In this document: piece by piece, positions 25,002 through 35,926 of the stretch
Position numbering within the stretch: the stretch's first letter is position 1
Layout: each line of letters opens with the position of its first letter
Source: an uncultured Cetobacterium sp.
GTDB lineage: Bacteria > Fusobacteriota > Fusobacteriia > Fusobacteriales > Fusobacteriaceae
DNA: 64,000 nucleotides
NCBI GenBank assembly: GCA_934085975.1
Contig: CAKOHT010000001.1
Coordinates: forward strand, 185,370-249,369
Direction: 5' to 3'
The notes under the pieces: generated by a model
The model's database searches: none
Seen by the model: the letters and a program-made list of their open reading frames with translations, nothing else
Told to the model about the DNA's origin: nothing
Program-made: the position numbers and the translations under genes

Positions 25002-27111
25002 ATAATTTAAATAACATCTCCTCATAAGTTGGCACGGGCCAAATTTTCTTTTCAACTTGATGCTCTAATAAATCTATAATATCTCTTAAGCATTTTAATA
25101 GAGGTATTATCTCTTTATTCAAATAAATTATTTTTTCATATAAATCTTCAATTTCATTAGCTACCACTAGTTGTGACTCAAGCTGAGCTAAATAATCTTT
25201 TAAACGATTTTTTCCAGCCAAAAGTTTTACTAGATGAGCTTTATCTGCCAATAGAAACTCATCATCTCCCAAAACCTCTCTCAACGATAAGATGGTGTTC
25301 GATATTTTTGATGCATACTCCATTAATGCTGGATAAATCTCATTTCTAGCAATTCTAACCATTGAGCTTCCCTCTATGTTAATTTGTTTGATATAACGCT
25401 CACAATAAACCGTATATCTCGCTTCTAACTCCTCTGGTGACAATACTTTAGCGTTTTTAAATAACTCTATTATATTGGGTTGTTTATAGATTTTTAATCC
25501 TTCCAATGTATTTTTTAAATTTTTTAACCCTCTTCTCTCAGCTTCAATTTTCCAACTTTCGTCATAACCATTTCCATTGAATAAAATTCTTTTATGTTTT
25601 TCATATCTATCTTTTATAAGTTCAATTATATCCTTTTTTAAATTCTTAGAATCTCTATTTTCTAAATAGTCTGCATATTCCTTTATTATCGTTCCAATAA
25701 TAGTATTTATTATAAATGTTGGTGTAGATGCTGATGCACTCGAACCAGGCATTCTAAATTCAAATTTATTTCCTGTAAATGCAAAAGGAGAAGTTCTATT
25801 TCTATCAGATATGTCTTTTGGTATCTTTGTAAAGTTTTTTACGCCAAACTCCATATTCCCTTGCGCTTCATTTATAGGCACTATTTTTCCTATATTTTTT
25901 AATATCTCCTCCAACTCTTCACCTATAAAAACTGAAATTATCGCTGGTGGTGCCTCATGTCCTCCTAATCTATGATCATTTCCAGGTGTTGCACAAGAAG
26001 CTCTTAAAACATCTTCATATCTATCAATTCCTTCTAAAACAGCTGTTAAAAATACTAAAAATTGAAGATTATTTTTTGATAAAGAAGAGGGATCTAATAA
26101 ATTTTCTCCTAAGTTTGTTGCCAGTGACCAATTACAATGTTTTCCGGAACCATTAACTCCCTTGAATGGTTTTTCATGTAATAATGCACTTAAATTATGT
26201 CTGTCTGCAACTTTTTTTATTATATCCATTGTCAATTGATTTTGGTCAACTGCAACATTTGCTGTCGTAAACATCAAAGCTATCTCAAACTGATTCGGAG
26301 CTACTTCGTTATGTTTTGTTTTTGCCATAATTCCTATCTTCCATAGTTCTTCATCAATCTCATTCATCACTTTTTCGACTTTTTCCTTTATACTTCCATA
26401 ATAATGATCATTTAGTTCTTGACCTTTTGGTGGTAAAGACCCAAATATTGTTCTACCTGAAAGCATTAGGTCCTGACGTTTTTCCCAAAACTTCTTCTCT
26501 ATTAAAAAATATTCTTGCTCCAATCCTAAGGTGTTAGTTATTGAGGTCACATTGGATCCAGGATCCAATATTTTTTTTAATCTTAGTGCTTGTTCCGATA
26601 TAAAATCTATCGATCTCAATAAAGGTACCTTTTTATCTAAAGCCATTTGATTATAGCCAATAAAAGCTGTTGGAATATATAGTGACTTAGATAGCCCCTC
26701 TCCTCTTAAAAACATTGGTGATTTACAATCCCATGCAGTGTAACCTCTCGCTTCAAAAGTCGATCTAACCCCTCCATTTGGAAATGATGATGTATCAGCT
26801 TCACCTTTTATAAGTTCCTTTCCTGAAAATTGTGAGACACAAGTCCCATCTGATGACATTGAGATAAATGAATCATGCTTTTCAGCAGTTAGCTCTGTCA
26901 AGGGCTGGAACCAATGTGTAAAATGTGTAGCTCCATTTTCAGTGGCCCAATTTTTAACTGCATTTGCTATTGAGTCAGCAAGTTCTATCGATAACTCCCT
27001 CTCGCCATTTTGAACTTTTTTAAACTCTTTAAAATACGATTCTGGTATTCTACTTTTCAATTTATCCTCTGTAAAGCAAAATTGTCCAAAAATTTCTAGC
27101 ATATTCTTCAT
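25000..27111 (-). CDS. glnN: Glutamine synthetase type III
   Basis: It makes glutamine from glutamate and ammonia. The length of 703 residues and the beginning (FGQFCFTEDKLKSRIPESY) mark the large GSIII class of Bacteroides, Fusobacteria and some cyanobacteria. Conserved catalytic parts include NEVAPNQFEIA (metal and glutamate site), the NGSGKHCNWS motif and a C-terminal helical region. There is no adenylylation site. It stands alone behind a promoter. No GlnB gene is next to it. It is likely the ammonia-assimilating enzyme in a cell that produces ammonia from amino acids. Confidence 0.95.
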   Translation of the reverse strand: MKNMLEIFGQFCFTEDKLKSRIPESYFKEFKKVQNGERELSIELADSIANAVKNWATENGATHFTHWFQPLTELTAEKHDSFISMSSDGTCVSQFSGKELIKGEADTSSFPNGGVRSTFEARGYTAWDCKSPMFLRGEGLSKSLYIPTAFIGYNQMALDKKVPLLRSIDFISEQALRLKKILDPGSNVTSITNTLGLEQEYFLIEKKFWEKRQDLMLSGRTIFGSLPPKGQELNDHYYGSIKEKVEKVMNEIDEELWKIGIMAKTKHNEVAPNQFEIALMFTTANVAVDQNQLTMDIIKKVADRHNLSALLHEKPFKGVNGSGKHCNWSLATNLGENLLDPSSLSKNNLQFLVFLTAVLEGIDRYEDVLRASCATPGNDHRLGGHEAPPAIISVFIGEELEEILKNIGKIVPINEAQGNMEFGVKNFTKIPKDISDRNRTSPFAFTGNKFEFRMPGSSASASTPTFIINTIIGTIIKEYADYLENRDSKNLKKDIIELIKDRYEKHKRILFNGNGYDESWKIEAERRGLKNLKNTLEGLKIYKQPNIIELFKNAKVLSPEELEARYTVYCERYIKQINIEGSSMVRIARNEIYPALMEYASKISNTILSLREVLGDDEFLLADKAHLVKLLAGKNRLKDYLAQLESQLVVANEIEDLYEKIIYLNKEIIPLLKCLRDIIDLLEHQVEKKIWPVPTYEEMLFKL

Positions 27112-27176
27112 AAATCCTCCCCTTTTTGTATTCTACATTATCGAATGATATTCTTTAATAAAAAATTATTATACTA

Positions 27177-27205
27177 ACAATATACTATTTTTATTTTTTT
27201 GTCAA
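27177..27205 (-). promoter_or_regulatory. glnN: Candidate promoter of glnN
   Basis: On the minus strand a perfect TTGACA (27205-27200) and TATTGT (27182-27177) with 17 bases between them. The -10 is imperfect and the region is AT-rich, so confidence is moderate. Confidence 0.5.
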
Positions 27206-27212
27206 TAATTAA

Positions 27213-27239
27213 ATAAAAAAGAGGAGTTATTACTCCTCT
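27213..27239 (-). terminator. Terminator of the XRE-cvfB-iclR operon
   Basis: An 8-bp stem (AGAGGAGT with ACTCCTCT), 4-base loop, then six Ts on the minus strand. The iclR stop codon lies in the loop region. Confidence 0.8.
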
Positions 27240-27994
27240 CGTGCTCCCAATTCGAACGATATTTTTTTACTCATGGCTACCATTTTAGGTACCAAATTTG
27301 GTAAAATATTCATTAATTTTTCCCTTGTAGCCATTATTGATGCTGTTCCAACAAAAACATTGTTTACCTTAAAAATTGGAACTGATATACAATAAATTCC
27401 CAATTCAACCTCTGACCTTTCCAAAGAATAGCCGTCTTTTCTTATTTTATAAATCTCTTCTACCAAAGTTTCTCTATCTATTATTGTACTATTTGTATAT
27501 TTATGTAATAAATTTTTGCTAAATATTTTATCTATATTTACGTCATCCGAGTACGCCAAAGCTAATTTTCCAGAAGCTGACGCATTTAAAGGAATTTTAG
27601 TCACAGATGTACTTATTGTATAATACATTGAATCTGACTGAACTCTGTCAATTAATTTTAAATGCTCACTCTTAAATAAAAATAAATTTACAGTCACGGA
27701 GAACTCTTCTGATATTTTTACTAAATATTTATGTCCTATATTCTTTATTAAAACATCTTCATTTACGATAAAACTTTTTTCTATAAATGCTGGACCCAAT
27801 GAATAGTTACTATTTTTTTCATTTTGCTCCAAGTATGAATTTTTTAAAAGCGTCGATACAATCCCATGTACAGTACTTTTACTTAGCGCTACTTTCTCAC
27901 TGATTTCTTTTAATGAAAGCTCATGAACATTTTCATTAAAGCAATTCATTATATCTATTGCTCTCTGGATAGATTGTATAGTTTTTCCTTCCAT
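27230..27994 (-). CDS. IclR-family transcriptional regulator
   Basis: A 254-residue repressor or activator with an N-terminal winged helix (about 8-65, with LSLKEISEKVALSKSTVHGIVSTLL) and a C-terminal ligand-binding IclR domain (about 80-250). The effector pocket cannot be assigned. It is the last gene of a three-gene unit with CvfB and an XRE/TPR protein, and glnN is downstream on the same strand. No catabolic gene set, the usual partner of IclR proteins, is adjacent. Confidence 0.9.
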   Translation of the reverse strand: MEGKTIQSIQRAIDIMNCFNENVHELSLKEISEKVALSKSTVHGIVSTLLKNSYLEQNEKNSNYSLGPAFIEKSFIVNEDVLIKNIGHKYLVKISEEFSVTVNLFLFKSEHLKLIDRVQSDSMYYTISTSVTKIPLNASASGKLALAYSDDVNIDKIFSKNLLHKYTNSTIIDRETLVEEIYKIRKDGYSLERSEVELGIYCISVPIFKVNNVFVGTASIMATREKLMNILPNLVPKMVAMSKKISFELGAREE

Positions 27995-28005
27995 AAAATC
28001 CCCTT

Positions 28006-28851
28006 TTACTTTAATTTAAAAAATCCATCTTCTGTTTTCTCTATTTTTCCCTCTTTTAATAACTTTCCTATCGCTCTCTTAAAAGCTTTTTTACTTATTC
28101 CAAAATACTCTTTTATAGCTTCTGGAGAACTATCATCATTAAATCTAAAATGTGATTTTAATATTTTCATTTTCCCTATAATACTTTCAGCATCTTTATC
28201 CATTTGAACAAAAGCTAGTTCTCTCATAGCTAAATCTAATTTTCCATCCTCTCTAACTCTGATAACTCTAGCTTGAATCTCTTCTCCAATATAAAATTTC
28301 TTAAAACATTCGCTATTTGGTATTAATCCGAAATACCTATTATCGACTGCAACAAAAACACCTATTTCAGGATTAATTCTATATACTGTACCTTCTACAA
28401 AATCATTTTTTTGATAGTCCTTATTTGGCATTAAAAAACTATATATCTTCATTGTTGCAGATAATCTTCCTTTACTATCCTCATATATACCAACTAAAAC
28501 TTCATCTCCCGCTTTAACTTCTCCTACCATTTGTGCGTGTGGCAACAATAGCTCTTTTTTTAATCCCCAATCTAAAAATGCACCTAGTTTTTCATTTGTA
28601 TCTGTCACATAAAGTTTTCCTATTGTTCCAACTGTTAAAGCTGTTTTTCTTAAAGTTGCTGTCAATCTATCTTCTGAATCTTTATATATCATTACATCCA
28701 GTTCATCCCCGATATCCAAAACTTTACCTTCTAGTTCATTATTTGGCAAAAGAATATTATCTTTTGTATCTCCTGTTCCAGCATCCAAATGTGCACCTTT
28801 ACTACTGAAGTTATTAATCTTCATTGTTTGTCTTTTTCCTACTTTTACCAT
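28006..28851 (-). CDS. cvfB: CvfB-like S1-domain RNA-binding protein
   Basis: A 281-residue protein of the CvfB/YitL family: tandem S1-like OB domains (about 1-65, 70-140 and 145-215) and a C-terminal winged helix (about 225-281, EYFGISKKAFKRAIGKLLKEG). In Staphylococcus CvfB influences virulence gene expression through RNA binding. The S1 repeats show the typical LGAFLDWGLKKELLLP and GVFVAVDNRYFGLIP. ATG follows an AAGGAGAAAGG-type site. It is transcribed between the XRE/TPR gene and iclR, with gaps of 21 and 11 bases. Confidence 0.88.
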   Translation of the reverse strand: MVKVGKRQTMKINNFSSKGAHLDAGTGDTKDNILLPNNELEGKVLDIGDELDVMIYKDSEDRLTATLRKTALTVGTIGKLYVTDTNEKLGAFLDWGLKKELLLPHAQMVGEVKAGDEVLVGIYEDSKGRLSATMKIYSFLMPNKDYQKNDFVEGTVYRINPEIGVFVAVDNRYFGLIPNSECFKKFYIGEEIQARVIRVREDGKLDLAMRELAFVQMDKDAESIIGKMKILKSHFRFNDDSSPEAIKEYFGISKKAFKRAIGKLLKEGKIEKTEDGFFKLK

Positions 28852-28872
28852 TTTACCTTTCTCCTTACTATT

Positions 28873-30114
28873 TTACTCCAAATAGTTTCCAAATAAATTA
28901 AATTTTTCTTCCATTTTATGAGGGTAGTTCTTATAATAATACTCAAAAAGTTTCACTACAGGTTTAAAATCCTCATAACTTTCCAATATTCTTAAATACT
29001 CTTTTTCAATACTGATTAAAGAGTAATAATCACTTTTTTCAAACATTTTAAACAATCGATTAATTATATCGATTACCTCATTTAATGGCACCTCTATGCC
29101 CTTTCCTATCACAAGTGCTTCTATATAAAAAGCCCTACTTTCAACTTGTTTATCTAAATACTCTGATATTTTTCCTAATTGATACAATAACCTAAATTTT
29201 TCTTCAGCAGTTTTTACAATTTTTTTCTCATAAACCCTACTTAATTTTAAATAAATATTTTTTAATTCACTACTTCTATTAGAGAGCATAAAAATTTTAC
29301 CTAAGTTATAAAAAGTATTTAATCTTTCCTCTAAATTTGCACTTTTTTTCAAAATTAAAAGATATAGTTCAATCCCTTTTTCAACATTTTCTTCTATTTG
29401 AATTTCCGCCAATATATTTAAACATTTATTTCTTATAACTCTATTTTTTATAATTTTTAGATATTCATTTATCTCACTTTCTATTTCTATATAACTTTTC
29501 TCTTTATTCTTATAAATTGATAATAAATAGAGATAATATATCTCCTCATTATTTTTTAAAAATCTATTTTTTAATATGTCCTCTCTATATTTATTAAATA
29601 GTAAAGTTATTATCTCATATTTCTCATGGTTTGCACACAAATTTATAAAAATTTCAAATTCTTTTTCATACTTTTTTATTTCTGTTACTCTTTTAAATAG
29701 TTTTTCGTACATATATCTAGCTTCAGCTTCGTTTTGTAATTTTAAATATATCTCAGCTAAATCAATTATATATCTATTTTGATTCGCTTTATTTAATTTT
29801 AAAATTCCCTCTTCGATAACCCATTTATTATCTATTTTTTCATTTTTTATCACTGCATCTAGATATTTCTTAGCTTGTTCTTCAGCACTTTCAATAAAGC
29901 TATCATAGTCCACTGTAAACTCTTCTCCTAAGGTTTCAACTATTTTTTTTAAATTTTTATAAAAAACAACACTCATTTTTTTACTTAAAGACTTTTTGCC
30001 GGACTCAACCATTCCTAAATATGTTTTAGAAACTTTCCCCCCTGTTATGTCCTCTTGCTTTATTTTGTAATGCCTTCTGTATTTCAGTATCTTTTCTCCT
30101 GGCGATAAAAACAT
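28873..30114 (-). CDS. XRE-type helix-turn-helix protein with TPR-like repeats
   Basis: A 413-residue regulator. The N-terminal XRE domain (about 1-65, with GEKILKYRRHYKIKQEDITGG and KTYLGMVESGKK) is followed by a long helical array that looks like TPR repeats (about 95-405). This layout is shared by peptide-sensing regulators such as Rgg and PlcR and also by many uncharacterised fusobacterial proteins. No small secreted peptide gene is visible beside it. It is the first gene of the unit with cvfB and iclR. The residues are low-complexity (rich in K, E, I, L, N, Y), so repeat counting by eye is uncertain. Confidence 0.75.
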   Translation of the reverse strand: MFLSPGEKILKYRRHYKIKQEDITGGKVSKTYLGMVESGKKSLSKKMSVVFYKNLKKIVETLGEEFTVDYDSFIESAEEQAKKYLDAVIKNEKIDNKWVIEEGILKLNKANQNRYIIDLAEIYLKLQNEAEARYMYEKLFKRVTEIKKYEKEFEIFINLCANHEKYEIITLLFNKYREDILKNRFLKNNEEIYYLYLLSIYKNKEKSYIEIESEINEYLKIIKNRVIRNKCLNILAEIQIEENVEKGIELYLLILKKSANLEERLNTFYNLGKIFMLSNRSSELKNIYLKLSRVYEKKIVKTAEEKFRLLYQLGKISEYLDKQVESRAFYIEALVIGKGIEVPLNEVIDIINRLFKMFEKSDYYSLISIEKEYLRILESYEDFKPVVKLFEYYYKNYPHKMEEKFNLFGNYLE

Positions 30115-30180
30115 AGCATTCCCCCTTAAAATAAAAAAGCTGTTTATTATAGAGTATCAAATTTTACATATTTTTACAAT

Positions 30181-30225
30181 AAAAAACACCTTAAATTAGT
30201 TCAATTCCTAATTTAAGGTGTTTTT
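30181..30225 (-). terminator. Terminator of the tpl/AGCS region ahead of the XRE operon
   Basis: A 13-bp perfect stem (CACCTTAAATTAG with CTAATTTAAGGTG), extended by A-T pairs, with an 8-base loop and T-runs on either side. On the minus strand it lies upstream of the symporter's stop region only in map order; the T-run on the right suits rightward reading and the left A-run gives Ts for leftward reading. It most likely ends the symporter transcript. Confidence 0.75.
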
Positions 30226-30226
30226 C

Positions 30227-31750
30227 TTACTCTTTTTCTAATATTACCTTATTGTTTTTAATGTAAATTTCTTCATATTCACCTAAAGAATCCAATGCTA
30301 TTTTTGACATTGGAACTATCGCGATAATATTAAATACTGTCATTAAGGCTACTCCCAAATCACCTAACTCCCACACAAATAGATACTGAGCCATTCCACC
30401 TATAAACATCATTGCTAATGCTAAGATTTTGTATGCTTCTTGAGCTTTCATTTTATCACCAAACAAAAATGCTACGTTAGACCTTGCATAAAATAATATT
30501 CCTAAAAATGTACTAAAGCTAAATAAAAATAGAATCAATGCAACTAAAGGAGTTCCAATACTACCTATGTGATAATCCATACAACTTTGAAGAAGATCCA
30601 TTCCTATCTTCCCCTCTCTGATTGACTGTGGTGCTAATAGCATTGTAAAAGCTGTACAACTACAAACCACCAATGTATCTATAAAAACTCCTAGAGCTTG
30701 GATTAGTCCTTGTTGAACAGGGTGCTCTACATCCGCCGCTGCCGCTGCACATGGTGCTGAGCCACTTCCAGCTTCATTTGAAAATAATCCTCTTTTTACT
30801 CCGTGCATCAAAACTGCTCCAAATCCTCCCGCCACAATTTGTCTAGCCCCAAAAGCCTCACCAAAAATTTCTAAAAACATTCCAGGAACTAAACCTATAT
30901 TTTTAATAAGTATAAATAGTGTCAATGTAAAATATAGTACTGCCATTATAGGTACTAATTTATTTAAAACACCAACTACTTTATCTTTTTTTCCCTTTCC
31001 AAATAAAACTATTCCTCCTAAAGTTGTCATAACTATTGAAGTATATAAAGGTGATATACCAAAAGCGTTATTAAAAGATTCGGAAACAGAGTTAGAAACT
31101 ATTTGAGTTATCCCAACCCACGTTATCAATCCAGATATTGCAAATAATATTCCACAAAGTTTAAAATTAGATGATTTTTTATAATATCTCTTCCCATTTC
31201 TAGATATTACATCTGAATCCTCCTCTAAATTTTTTTCAAAAGGATCATTCTCCCTAGATTCTGCAATCACTTCCATCCTATTCATAAAATATGCTGGCCC
31301 ACCTCTCCAACCACCATATAAAGGATCTTTTTCCTTATAAATTTGAGCCAATGTACTCTCAATAAAAGCTGTATTTGATCCTATTATAGCTGCAATCCAC
31401 ATCCAAAATATCGCTCCAGGTCCTCCAAAAGAAACTGCCGCTACTACACCTGCCAAGTTCCCCATTCCAACTCTGGAAGCTGTTGCTATAAACAATGCTT
31501 GTAATCCAGATATCGCATCTTTATCCTCTTTCTCTTTGCTCTTCACTACTATTCTTATCATCTCGGGAAATAATCTAAATGATAACATTCTAGTTTTAAT
31601 ACAATAGTATATTCCTGTAGGAATCAACATTAAAACTAATAAACTTAGACCGACATTTGTTTCCCCAACATTAAATAAGATTATGTCTCCCCATAAAAAC
31701 CCATTTAATGCACTTACTGTTGTTTTTAATGGTAATTCTATAATCCCCAT
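30227..31750 (-). CDS. Sodium:alanine/glycine symporter family (AGCS) transporter
   Basis: A 507-residue inner-membrane amino-acid carrier with about ten or eleven transmembrane helices. The family signature TASRVGMGNLAGVVAAVSFGG, FGGPGAIFWMWIAAIIGSNT and LFSNEAGSGSAPCAAAAA are intact. ATG 31750 is chosen because TAGGAGG lies seven bases before it; the longer frame adds 13 residues without a site. It follows the tyrosine phenol-lyase gene by 100 bases, with a hairpin between, on the same strand. AGCS members move alanine or glycine with Na+; uptake of alanine, tyrosine or another lyase-related amino acid is possible. Confidence 0.92.
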   Translation of the reverse strand: MGIIELPLKTTVSALNGFLWGDIILFNVGETNVGLSLLVLMLIPTGIYYCIKTRMLSFRLFPEMIRIVVKSKEKEDKDAISGLQALFIATASRVGMGNLAGVVAAVSFGGPGAIFWMWIAAIIGSNTAFIESTLAQIYKEKDPLYGGWRGGPAYFMNRMEVIAESRENDPFEKNLEEDSDVISRNGKRYYKKSSNFKLCGILFAISGLITWVGITQIVSNSVSESFNNAFGISPLYTSIVMTTLGGIVLFGKGKKDKVVGVLNKLVPIMAVLYFTLTLFILIKNIGLVPGMFLEIFGEAFGARQIVAGGFGAVLMHGVKRGLFSNEAGSGSAPCAAAAADVEHPVQQGLIQALGVFIDTLVVCSCTAFTMLLAPQSIREGKIGMDLLQSCMDYHIGSIGTPLVALILFLFSFSTFLGILFYARSNVAFLFGDKMKAQEAYKILALAMMFIGGMAQYLFVWELGDLGVALMTVFNIIAIVPMSKIALDSLGEYEEIYIKNNKVILEKE

Positions 31751-31804
31751 CACATACCTCCTAATTTTTATTTTAGTAGAAAGTTTCATGTAGGCATCTC
31801 TAGA

Positions 31805-31840
31805 TTAAAATATCCTAAAGTTATCTTTAGGATATTTTAA
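31805..31840 (-). terminator. Hairpin terminator between tpl and the symporter
   Basis: A 16-bp perfect stem (TTAAAATATCCTAAAG with CTTTAGGATATTTTAA) and a 4-base loop, 10 bases after the tpl stop. The AT-rich arms leave only a short U tract, so read-through into the symporter gene is possible. Confidence 0.7.
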
Positions 31841-31850
31841 TTTCTATTCT

Positions 31851-33239
<1,389 letters not shown>

Positions 33240-33264
33240 TCATTTATTTTTCTTGTTGATAACA

Positions 33265-33293
33265 TATATACTTTATTTTCTTTTTTATGTCAA
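33265..33293 (-). promoter_or_regulatory. tpl: Candidate promoter of tpl
   Basis: On the minus strand a perfect TTGACA (33293-33288) and TATATA (33270-33265) with 17 bases between, about 38 bases upstream of the tpl ATG, which has a GAGGAGG site. Confidence 0.6.
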
Positions 33294-33632
33294 TAGCTCC
33301 TATTTTAGAACTTTTTTTTATTTTCTTTTTTATTTTTTCAATTTTTATACAAATGTTTTTATTATTTTCATCAAAAATAAACTGATTTTTGGTTATTTTT
33401 TATAATATATATTTTTAATAATTTTTACTTCATCTAAATAAAAACAGTATCTTTTATTTTAAGTATTTTGATTTTTTAATAAATAAATTTTAAAAAAAAA
33501 TTTATCTATTGTTATTTTTTCTAAATATACTTTTAAAAAAAATAAAATATAACTTTTTTATTTTTTAATCTTTTTTCAACCTATTAAAAGTTTATTTTTA
33601 ATAAAATTTATTTTTTTGCTAATGTTTCTAAT
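33294..33632. other. AT-rich gene-free stretch upstream of tpl
   Basis: About 340 bases with long runs of T and A and almost no G or C. I see no reading frame, tRNA, repeat array or conserved RNA in it. On its right it leads into the terminator of the lipase gene. It may contain upstream control sites for tpl, such as a regulator site or UP-like A-tracts, but I could not define one. Confidence 0.6.
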
Positions 33633-33663
33633 TATAAAAGGGCGTGAAAATTCACACCCTTTT
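33633..33663 (-). terminator. Terminator of the dinG-lipase operon
   Basis: A 13-pair stem (AAAAGGGTGTGAA with TTCACGCCCTTTT on the minus strand) with one pair that is a G-U wobble only when transcribed leftward. It overlaps the lipase stop codon and is followed by T-rich sequence. Confidence 0.75.
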
Positions 33664-35182
33664 AAAATAATATTAAATCGTATATATCCTGTATTCTATA
33701 TGGACTAGGAAGCTTTATTTTCAAATTTTCCCAAACTTTCGAAAAAGTTTCTTGATCCATATCCTTTATCTGGTTATATGCTTGAGATTTGTATAAAATA
33801 TCCTCTCCACATTTCTTTATTGCATTTAAAATTTGAGATTTTATCTTTTTATAATTTATATCTGTTATTACAATTAAACTATAGTAATCAGCCAGCAGTT
33901 CTCTTTCAACACAATATTCGAATGTCAGCACTTTTCTTACAATTGTTCCTAGATAAGCAATCGATAAATTTTTGCTAAACATTCCACATCTCTCACCATC
34001 AACTTCAAGAAAAGGTAGAAATATATCTTGATAATGATAATCTTGAACTGATTTTGTAAAAAATAAAAAACTAGAAAAAATCGTCTTCTTTCTTACCTCT
34101 TTCTTTAAAAAACTTTTATCAACTTGGTAAACAGCTCCAACATGTGGAAAAAGGGAAACTGTCAAATCTTCTGAGTGGCAAAAATTAACTATATTTTCTT
34201 CATACGCCTTATTTGCTTTAATTTTTCTGATAAAATAATCTGCTTGAAAAAGCTCATTAGCTAAATTATCCACTTTAAACAAGGCATTAAAAACTCTATT
34301 ATTGTCTAATAGAGTATTTTTTGTATCATTTGATAGTTTACTCAGTAAATTTTCAAATCTTGTGCTTTTTACAAAATTTTTTATAAATCCCTCATCTATT
34401 TGAGGTGATATCTCAATATTGCTCTCTATTAATAGAGTATTACTATCCTTTATTACCTTCCCTTTTTTTAATTCCTTTAAGAAAAATGATAAGTACTCAT
34501 TCTTAAATTCAACAAAATACTGTTTTTCAATATCATCCAAATTAAGCTTATCTAAAATTTTGTCATAATTGAAAAAATCTAGAAGATTTATAATTCCGTC
34601 TCTATTTATTCCTACAGCATTCCAAGTGCACGTATATGGTATAAATCCTCTCTCCTTATCAACCATAATACTTACAAATTGAGCAATTCCACCACCTAAA
34701 GAATGACCCGTTATAGATATTTTTTCTTTAGAAATCTTAAACTCATCATAAATTTTATTAAATACTTCCAATCCATTATAAAATTGTACCGGTTTTACAC
34801 CTAATCCTATTTTCAAATCATTTTCTATAAAATCTTTATAGGCATCCTCTATAGGATATTTTTCACTTCCTCTATAGGATATTACATACTTGTCGTATTT
34901 AATATTTCTAAACACTACACTATAAAACCCTGTTGAGTCCCTTTCTAAATCGGAAGCTCTTTTGCTTTCTACATAAAATATCTCCCAATTTTGAAGAATG
35001 TCTTTAAAAAAATCATAAAATAAATGTCTAGTACTTGAATTTGAAAAATAAAATCCATTACTATCTAGCTTTAATGAGTTATTCTCTCTATAAATTTGAT
35101 CTAAATTTTTTTTATAATCCTCTTGAGAAAAATTACAGTAAGAGAGTACACTAAGCAATAGATAATCTTTAGCTCTTTGCAT
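33662..35182 (-). CDS. Lipase class 3-like alpha/beta-hydrolase
   Basis: A 506-residue protein with a class 3 lipase core: YKDFIENDLKIG and the nucleophile elbow ITGHSLGGGIAQF (Ser at about 165). No signal peptide or transmembrane segment is visible, so the enzyme appears cytoplasmic. The C-terminal 250 residues are helical and not recognised. ATG 35182 lies nine bases after AGGAGG; the GTG at 35191 abuts that site and is less likely. The gene ends the dinG-pgpH-ybeY-dgkA operon, next to lipid kinase and phosphatase functions, so a phospholipid or lysolipid substrate is an inference only. Confidence 0.8.
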   Translation of the reverse strand: MQRAKDYLLLSVLSYCNFSQEDYKKNLDQIYRENNSLKLDSNGFYFSNSSTRHLFYDFFKDILQNWEIFYVESKRASDLERDSTGFYSVVFRNIKYDKYVISYRGSEKYPIEDAYKDFIENDLKIGLGVKPVQFYNGLEVFNKIYDEFKISKEKISITGHSLGGGIAQFVSIMVDKERGFIPYTCTWNAVGINRDGIINLLDFFNYDKILDKLNLDDIEKQYFVEFKNEYLSFFLKELKKGKVIKDSNTLLIESNIEISPQIDEGFIKNFVKSTRFENLLSKLSNDTKNTLLDNNRVFNALFKVDNLANELFQADYFIRKIKANKAYEENIVNFCHSEDLTVSLFPHVGAVYQVDKSFLKKEVRKKTIFSSFLFFTKSVQDYHYQDIFLPFLEVDGERCGMFSKNLSIAYLGTIVRKVLTFEYCVERELLADYYSLIVITDINYKKIKSQILNAIKKCGEDILYKSQAYNQIKDMDQETFSKVWENLKIKLPSPYRIQDIYDLILF

Positions 35183-35202
35183 TACATACACCTCCTAATA
35201 TT

Positions 35203-35916
35203 TTAAACTTTTAATAGGGATAAAAAAAGATATGTAACACCCATTCCTATTGCCGCACCTATTATGGTTTCCAAAACTGTGTGTATCTTCCCCTCTACCC
35301 TTGATTGTAAAACTAAAATTAAAAGAAATAAAGAAAGATAAAATACTCTGACATTGTGTGTCAGAAAGAATATTCCCATAAAAAGTGCTCCACCAAGAGC
35401 ACTATGTCCACTAGGAATTCCTCCTCTTAAAGGAGTCCCCTTCTTAAAAATACTTTTAATCGCTATTACCAGTATCACTATAAATATAGTTATAAAGATG
35501 ATAACATTTGCATAAGACTCCTTTAATAAATCAAAAAAATTAGCAAACTCACCCGCTATTCTTTTATGAAAAACCAAATATCCTACTATTAAAGCATTAC
35601 TGGCTGCTATAAATACAGCACCTGCACCAACATCTTTAGCTCTCTTAGCTAAAATATTATATTCTGGTGAAACTAAATCTACAAAACTTTCTATAGCTGT
35701 ATTTAAAAGTTCTGTTGCTAAAACAAGGGACATACTGATTGATAACACAATTAACTCCATTCTACTAACACCTAGAAAAATTGAAATCATCAAAACTAAT
35801 ATTGTACAAAATGCATGAAATTTCATATTTCTTTCTGTCCTGATAGTCTCTATTATTCCTTCTATTGCTACGTTAAAACTTTGTGTTATGTCTTGCTTAC
35901 TTCCCTTTCGCTTCAT
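35203..35916 (-). CDS. Fused diacylglycerol/undecaprenol kinase and PAP2 phosphatase
   Basis: A 237-residue membrane protein with two activities in one chain. Residues 1-115 are DgkA-like: SFNVAIEGIIETIRTERNMKFH, ATELLNTAIESFVDLV and KRAKDVGAGAVF match the trimeric kinase. Residues 140-237 are a PAP2 phosphatase: GTPLRGGIPSGHSALGGA and SRVEGKIHTVLE give the conserved Ser, His and Arg. Together they would phosphorylate a lipid alcohol and remove phosphate, for instance on undecaprenol or diacylglycerol. The start is ATG 35916 (GGAGGAG upstream); the ORF could extend to 35946 but without a site. It lies between ybeY and the lipase gene. Confidence 0.9.
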   Translation of the reverse strand: MKRKGSKQDITQSFNVAIEGIIETIRTERNMKFHAFCTILVLMISIFLGVSRMELIVLSISMSLVLATELLNTAIESFVDLVSPEYNILAKRAKDVGAGAVFIAASNALIVGYLVFHKRIAGEFANFFDLLKESYANVIIFITIFIVILVIAIKSIFKKGTPLRGGIPSGHSALGGALFMGIFFLTHNVRVFYLSLFLLILVLQSRVEGKIHTVLETIIGAAIGMGVTYLFLSLLKV

Positions 35917-35926
35917 CAGCTCCTCC

